Of a DNA stretch of 48,961 bases, positions 47,615 through 48,961 are shown piece by piece. Both the position numbers and the translations under genes were made by a program. The notes under the pieces are model-generated. The model was not told the DNA's origin, made no database searches, and was given only the letters and a program-made list of their open reading frames with translations. Source of the DNA: Hyphomonas sp. (lineage in GTDB: Bacteria; Pseudomonadota; Alphaproteobacteria; Caulobacterales; Hyphomonadaceae); the NCBI GenBank assembly GCA_002700305.1, contig PACZ01000025.1:1-48961 (forward strand). Reading direction: 5' to 3'. Position 1 is the stretch's first letter; each line of letters opens with the position of its first letter.

Positions 47615-47689
47615 GTAATGTAGTGGCCATTACACCGGGGTAATGACAAGGCTTGCAAGTCAGTCGCGTCTGCCAATAATGCAAGTCAG
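47615..47689. repeat. Ordered short repeats between folA and the VUT gene
   Basis: GTAATG occurs at 47615-47620 and 47640-47645, with its reverse complement CATTAC between them at 47628-47633. Further along, TGCAAGTCAG occurs twice in direct orientation, at 47654-47663 and 47680-47689, 26 bases apart. All lie in the 160-base intergenic region of two divergent genes and could be regulator sites. Confidence 0.55.
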
Positions 47690-47713
47690 CCGGGGAGCCT
47701 CGCGATTAATACT

Positions 47714-48373
47714 TTGATTTCAGTGCTTACCAATGGGCACGCAGAGCAGCTGCTGCCTGCGCTTCTGGCGCTGGCGCTCACTTTCAGCGCGATCTGGTAT
47801 CTTCAGGGACGCTTCTGGGCGATCATTTACGTCGCCCTGATTCCCTTCCTGAACTGGTCGTTCGGGGTCATTCCGGAGTTTCAGGTCGTCACCCCGCACA
47901 CCAATGAGATGTTCCCGCACGGGGTCTCGCTGCATCCGATGACGATGGTCACCGGCATGGTGTTCGTGGTGCGCGATTTCGTTCAGCGCGAGATGCACCA
48001 CCGCGTCCTCATCGCCATGGCACTCGCGGTGGGCTGGTCGTTCTATTATGCCTGGCCCGTGATCGCGCTGGCCAGCGGGGTGGCTTTCGCCATCTCCGAG
48101 GGCGTGGACTGGCTGATGTTCACCTTCACCAAATACCGCCTGTCGACGCGGATCCTGCTCTCCAGCCTGTTCGCGGCGCCGGTCGACACGACCGTGTTCC
48201 TCTATGGCGCAGACCTCGCCAAACAGATCGAGCTTGGCGCAGAGCCGGGCAACTCCCTGCATTTCTGGAACTGGATCGTCTTTGTCATCGGCAAGATGGT
48301 CGGCGCGGTGATCGTCTCCGCTGTCATCCGGCGGCGCGAAGACCTTGGCCTGACCAATCCTGCCGAATTGTGA
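47714..48373 (+). CDS. VUT-family (COG1738) transporter, possible queuosine-precursor uptake
   Basis: A 219-residue inner-membrane protein with about six helices of the VUT/YhhQ family, members of which import the queuosine precursors preQ0 or preQ1. Family-like segments include YVALIPFLNWSFGVIP, GMVFVVRDFVQREM, ALASGVAFAISEGVDW and APVDTTVFLY. The start is uncertain: TTG 47714 or GTG 47723, neither with a clear ribosome-binding site; both give the same first helix. The substrate is inferred from the family only. It is convergent with the aquaporin gene (9 bases between the stops). Confidence 0.8.
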   Translation: MISVLTNGHAEQLLPALLALALTFSAIWYLQGRFWAIIYVALIPFLNWSFGVIPEFQVVTPHTNEMFPHGVSLHPMTMVTGMVFVVRDFVQREMHHRVLIAMALAVGWSFYYAWPVIALASGVAFAISEGVDWLMFTFTKYRLSTRILLSSLFAAPVDTTVFLYGADLAKQIELGAEPGNSLHFWNWIVFVIGKMVGAVIVSAVIRRREDLGLTNPAEL

Positions 48374-48382
48374 AGACCCGCC

Positions 48383-48961
48383 TCAGTCCTCGCTGACGGT
48401 GAGGTTCAGCGTGGCGAGGAAGCCGGCGAGGCCGGCACCGATCAGCGGGGCCACGATGAACAGCCAAAGCTGGGTCAGCGCCTCGCCGCCCACGAACACG
48501 GCCGGGCCGAAGCTGCGCGCCGGGTTTACCGAGACACCAGTCACCTGGATGCCGGCGATATGAATCATGGCCAGTGTCAGGCCGATGGAGATGCCCGCAA
48601 AGCCTGCCGGCGCGTTCTTCGCGGTCGAGCCGAGAATGACCACCAGGAACAGGAAAGTCGCCACGACTTCAAAGAGGAAACCGGCCGCGAGGCTGTACCC
48701 GCCGGGTGAGCCTGAATCGTAACCGTTCTGGCCGAGGCCGTTGATGGCGATGTCATAGCCCGGCTTGCCGCTGGCGATCATGTAAAGCACGCCGGCCGCG
48801 ATCAGGGCGCCGATGAACTGGGCGGCCCAGTAGAGGAACATGTCCTTCATGCCGAGGCGTCCGGCGATGAAGGCGCCGAAGCTGACCGCCGGATTGATGT
48901 GACAGCCCGAAATCGGCCCGATGCCATAGGCCATGGCCACGATGGACAGACCGAAGGCGAG
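48383..48961 (-). CDS. aqpZ: Aquaporin Z-type water channel (5' end outside window)
   Basis: The C-terminal 192 residues of a MIP-family channel; the frame is open to the window edge, so perhaps 40-50 residues are missing. It shows the first pore motif SGCHINPAVSFG and the second VNPARSFGPAV, where the Arg belongs to the selectivity filter, with helices between. The sequence before the first NPA, LAFGLSIVAMAYGIGPI, matches AqpZ-like channels. The His of CHINPA and the Arg of NPAR favour a water channel over a glycerol facilitator. A GTG at 48940 is internal and not the real start. Confidence 0.93.
   Translation of the reverse strand, partial: LAFGLSIVAMAYGIGPISGCHINPAVSFGAFIAGRLGMKDMFLYWAAQFIGALIAAGVLYMIASGKPGYDIAINGLGQNGYDSGSPGGYSLAAGFLFEVVATFLFLVVILGSTAKNAPAGFAGISIGLTLAMIHIAGIQVTGVSVNPARSFGPAVFVGGEALTQLWLFIVAPLIGAGLAGFLATLNLTVSED

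Noticed and set aside
47554..47713. A preQ1 riboswitch before the VUT gene
   Set aside because: I could not find a matching pseudoknot pattern; the repeats are better described as possible protein-binding sites.

Overview
The window reads as a stretch of GC-rich, gene-dense alphaproteobacterial chromosome, most likely Caulobacterales/Hyphomonadaceae. The pointers are a DivL-type kinase with Tyr in place of the phospho-acceptor His, a CtrA-type TTAA-N7-TTAAC box in front of it, a bactofilin, a large Oar-like TonB-dependent receptor, and the neighbourhood serB / miaA-ilvB-ilvN-ilvC / hflK-hflC-degP. The genus is inferred from these features, not measured. I see no insertion sequence, prophage, CRISPR array, rRNA or tRNA. 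There is no gene-free stretch over 300 bases; the longest is about 265 bases, before the TonB receptor.

Region 1 (1-6.2 kb) is translation. It holds the end of rplT (L20), an unlisted 53-residue very basic ORF, a terminator, then pheS and pheT separated by an ASCH-domain gene and an uncharacterised one-helix membrane protein, followed by a K+ channel. Region 2 (6.2-16.3 kb) is envelope: a YbaN/DUF454 protein, an alpha-2-macroglobulin lipoprotein with an intact thioester motif, its partner PbpC, an exported MsrA and an ArnT-like glycosyltransferase. Region 3 (16.4-30.1 kb) holds an Oar-like TonB receptor behind a 9+9 bp inverted repeat, the aguA-aguB route from agmatine to putrescine, an EF-hand protein, divL with its CtrA box, a methyltransferase-fold lipoprotein with a dehydrogenase, an Hcp/Sel1 protein, and a bactofilin divergent from a GH25 lysozyme.

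Region 4 (30.2-36.1 kb, minus strand) is the branched-chain amino acid operon. A leader peptide with Val-Leu-Val-Ile and a terminator hairpin precede ilvB. Two uncharacterised genes sit inside the operon, joined to ilvN by ATGA overlaps at both ends. Region 5 (36.2-43.8 kb) holds serB, a secreted caspase-like protease with Hcp-like repeats, DegP, a DUF2065 protein, HflC/HflK and the Fe-S carrier Mrp. Region 6 (43.8-49 kb) holds a beta-lactamase-fold lipoprotein, a membrane-anchored metallo-hydrolase, an SMP-30 lactonase, folA, a VUT transporter and a partial aquaporin. The folA/VUT intergenic DNA carries ordered short repeats.

The best candidates for something undescribed are the acid-free 53-residue ORF after rplT, the unknown genes stitched into the ilv and phe operons, the operator-like repeats before the TonB receptor and between folA and the VUT gene, and the CtrA-box/divL arrangement. 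All calls come from reading the sequence; no database search was run.
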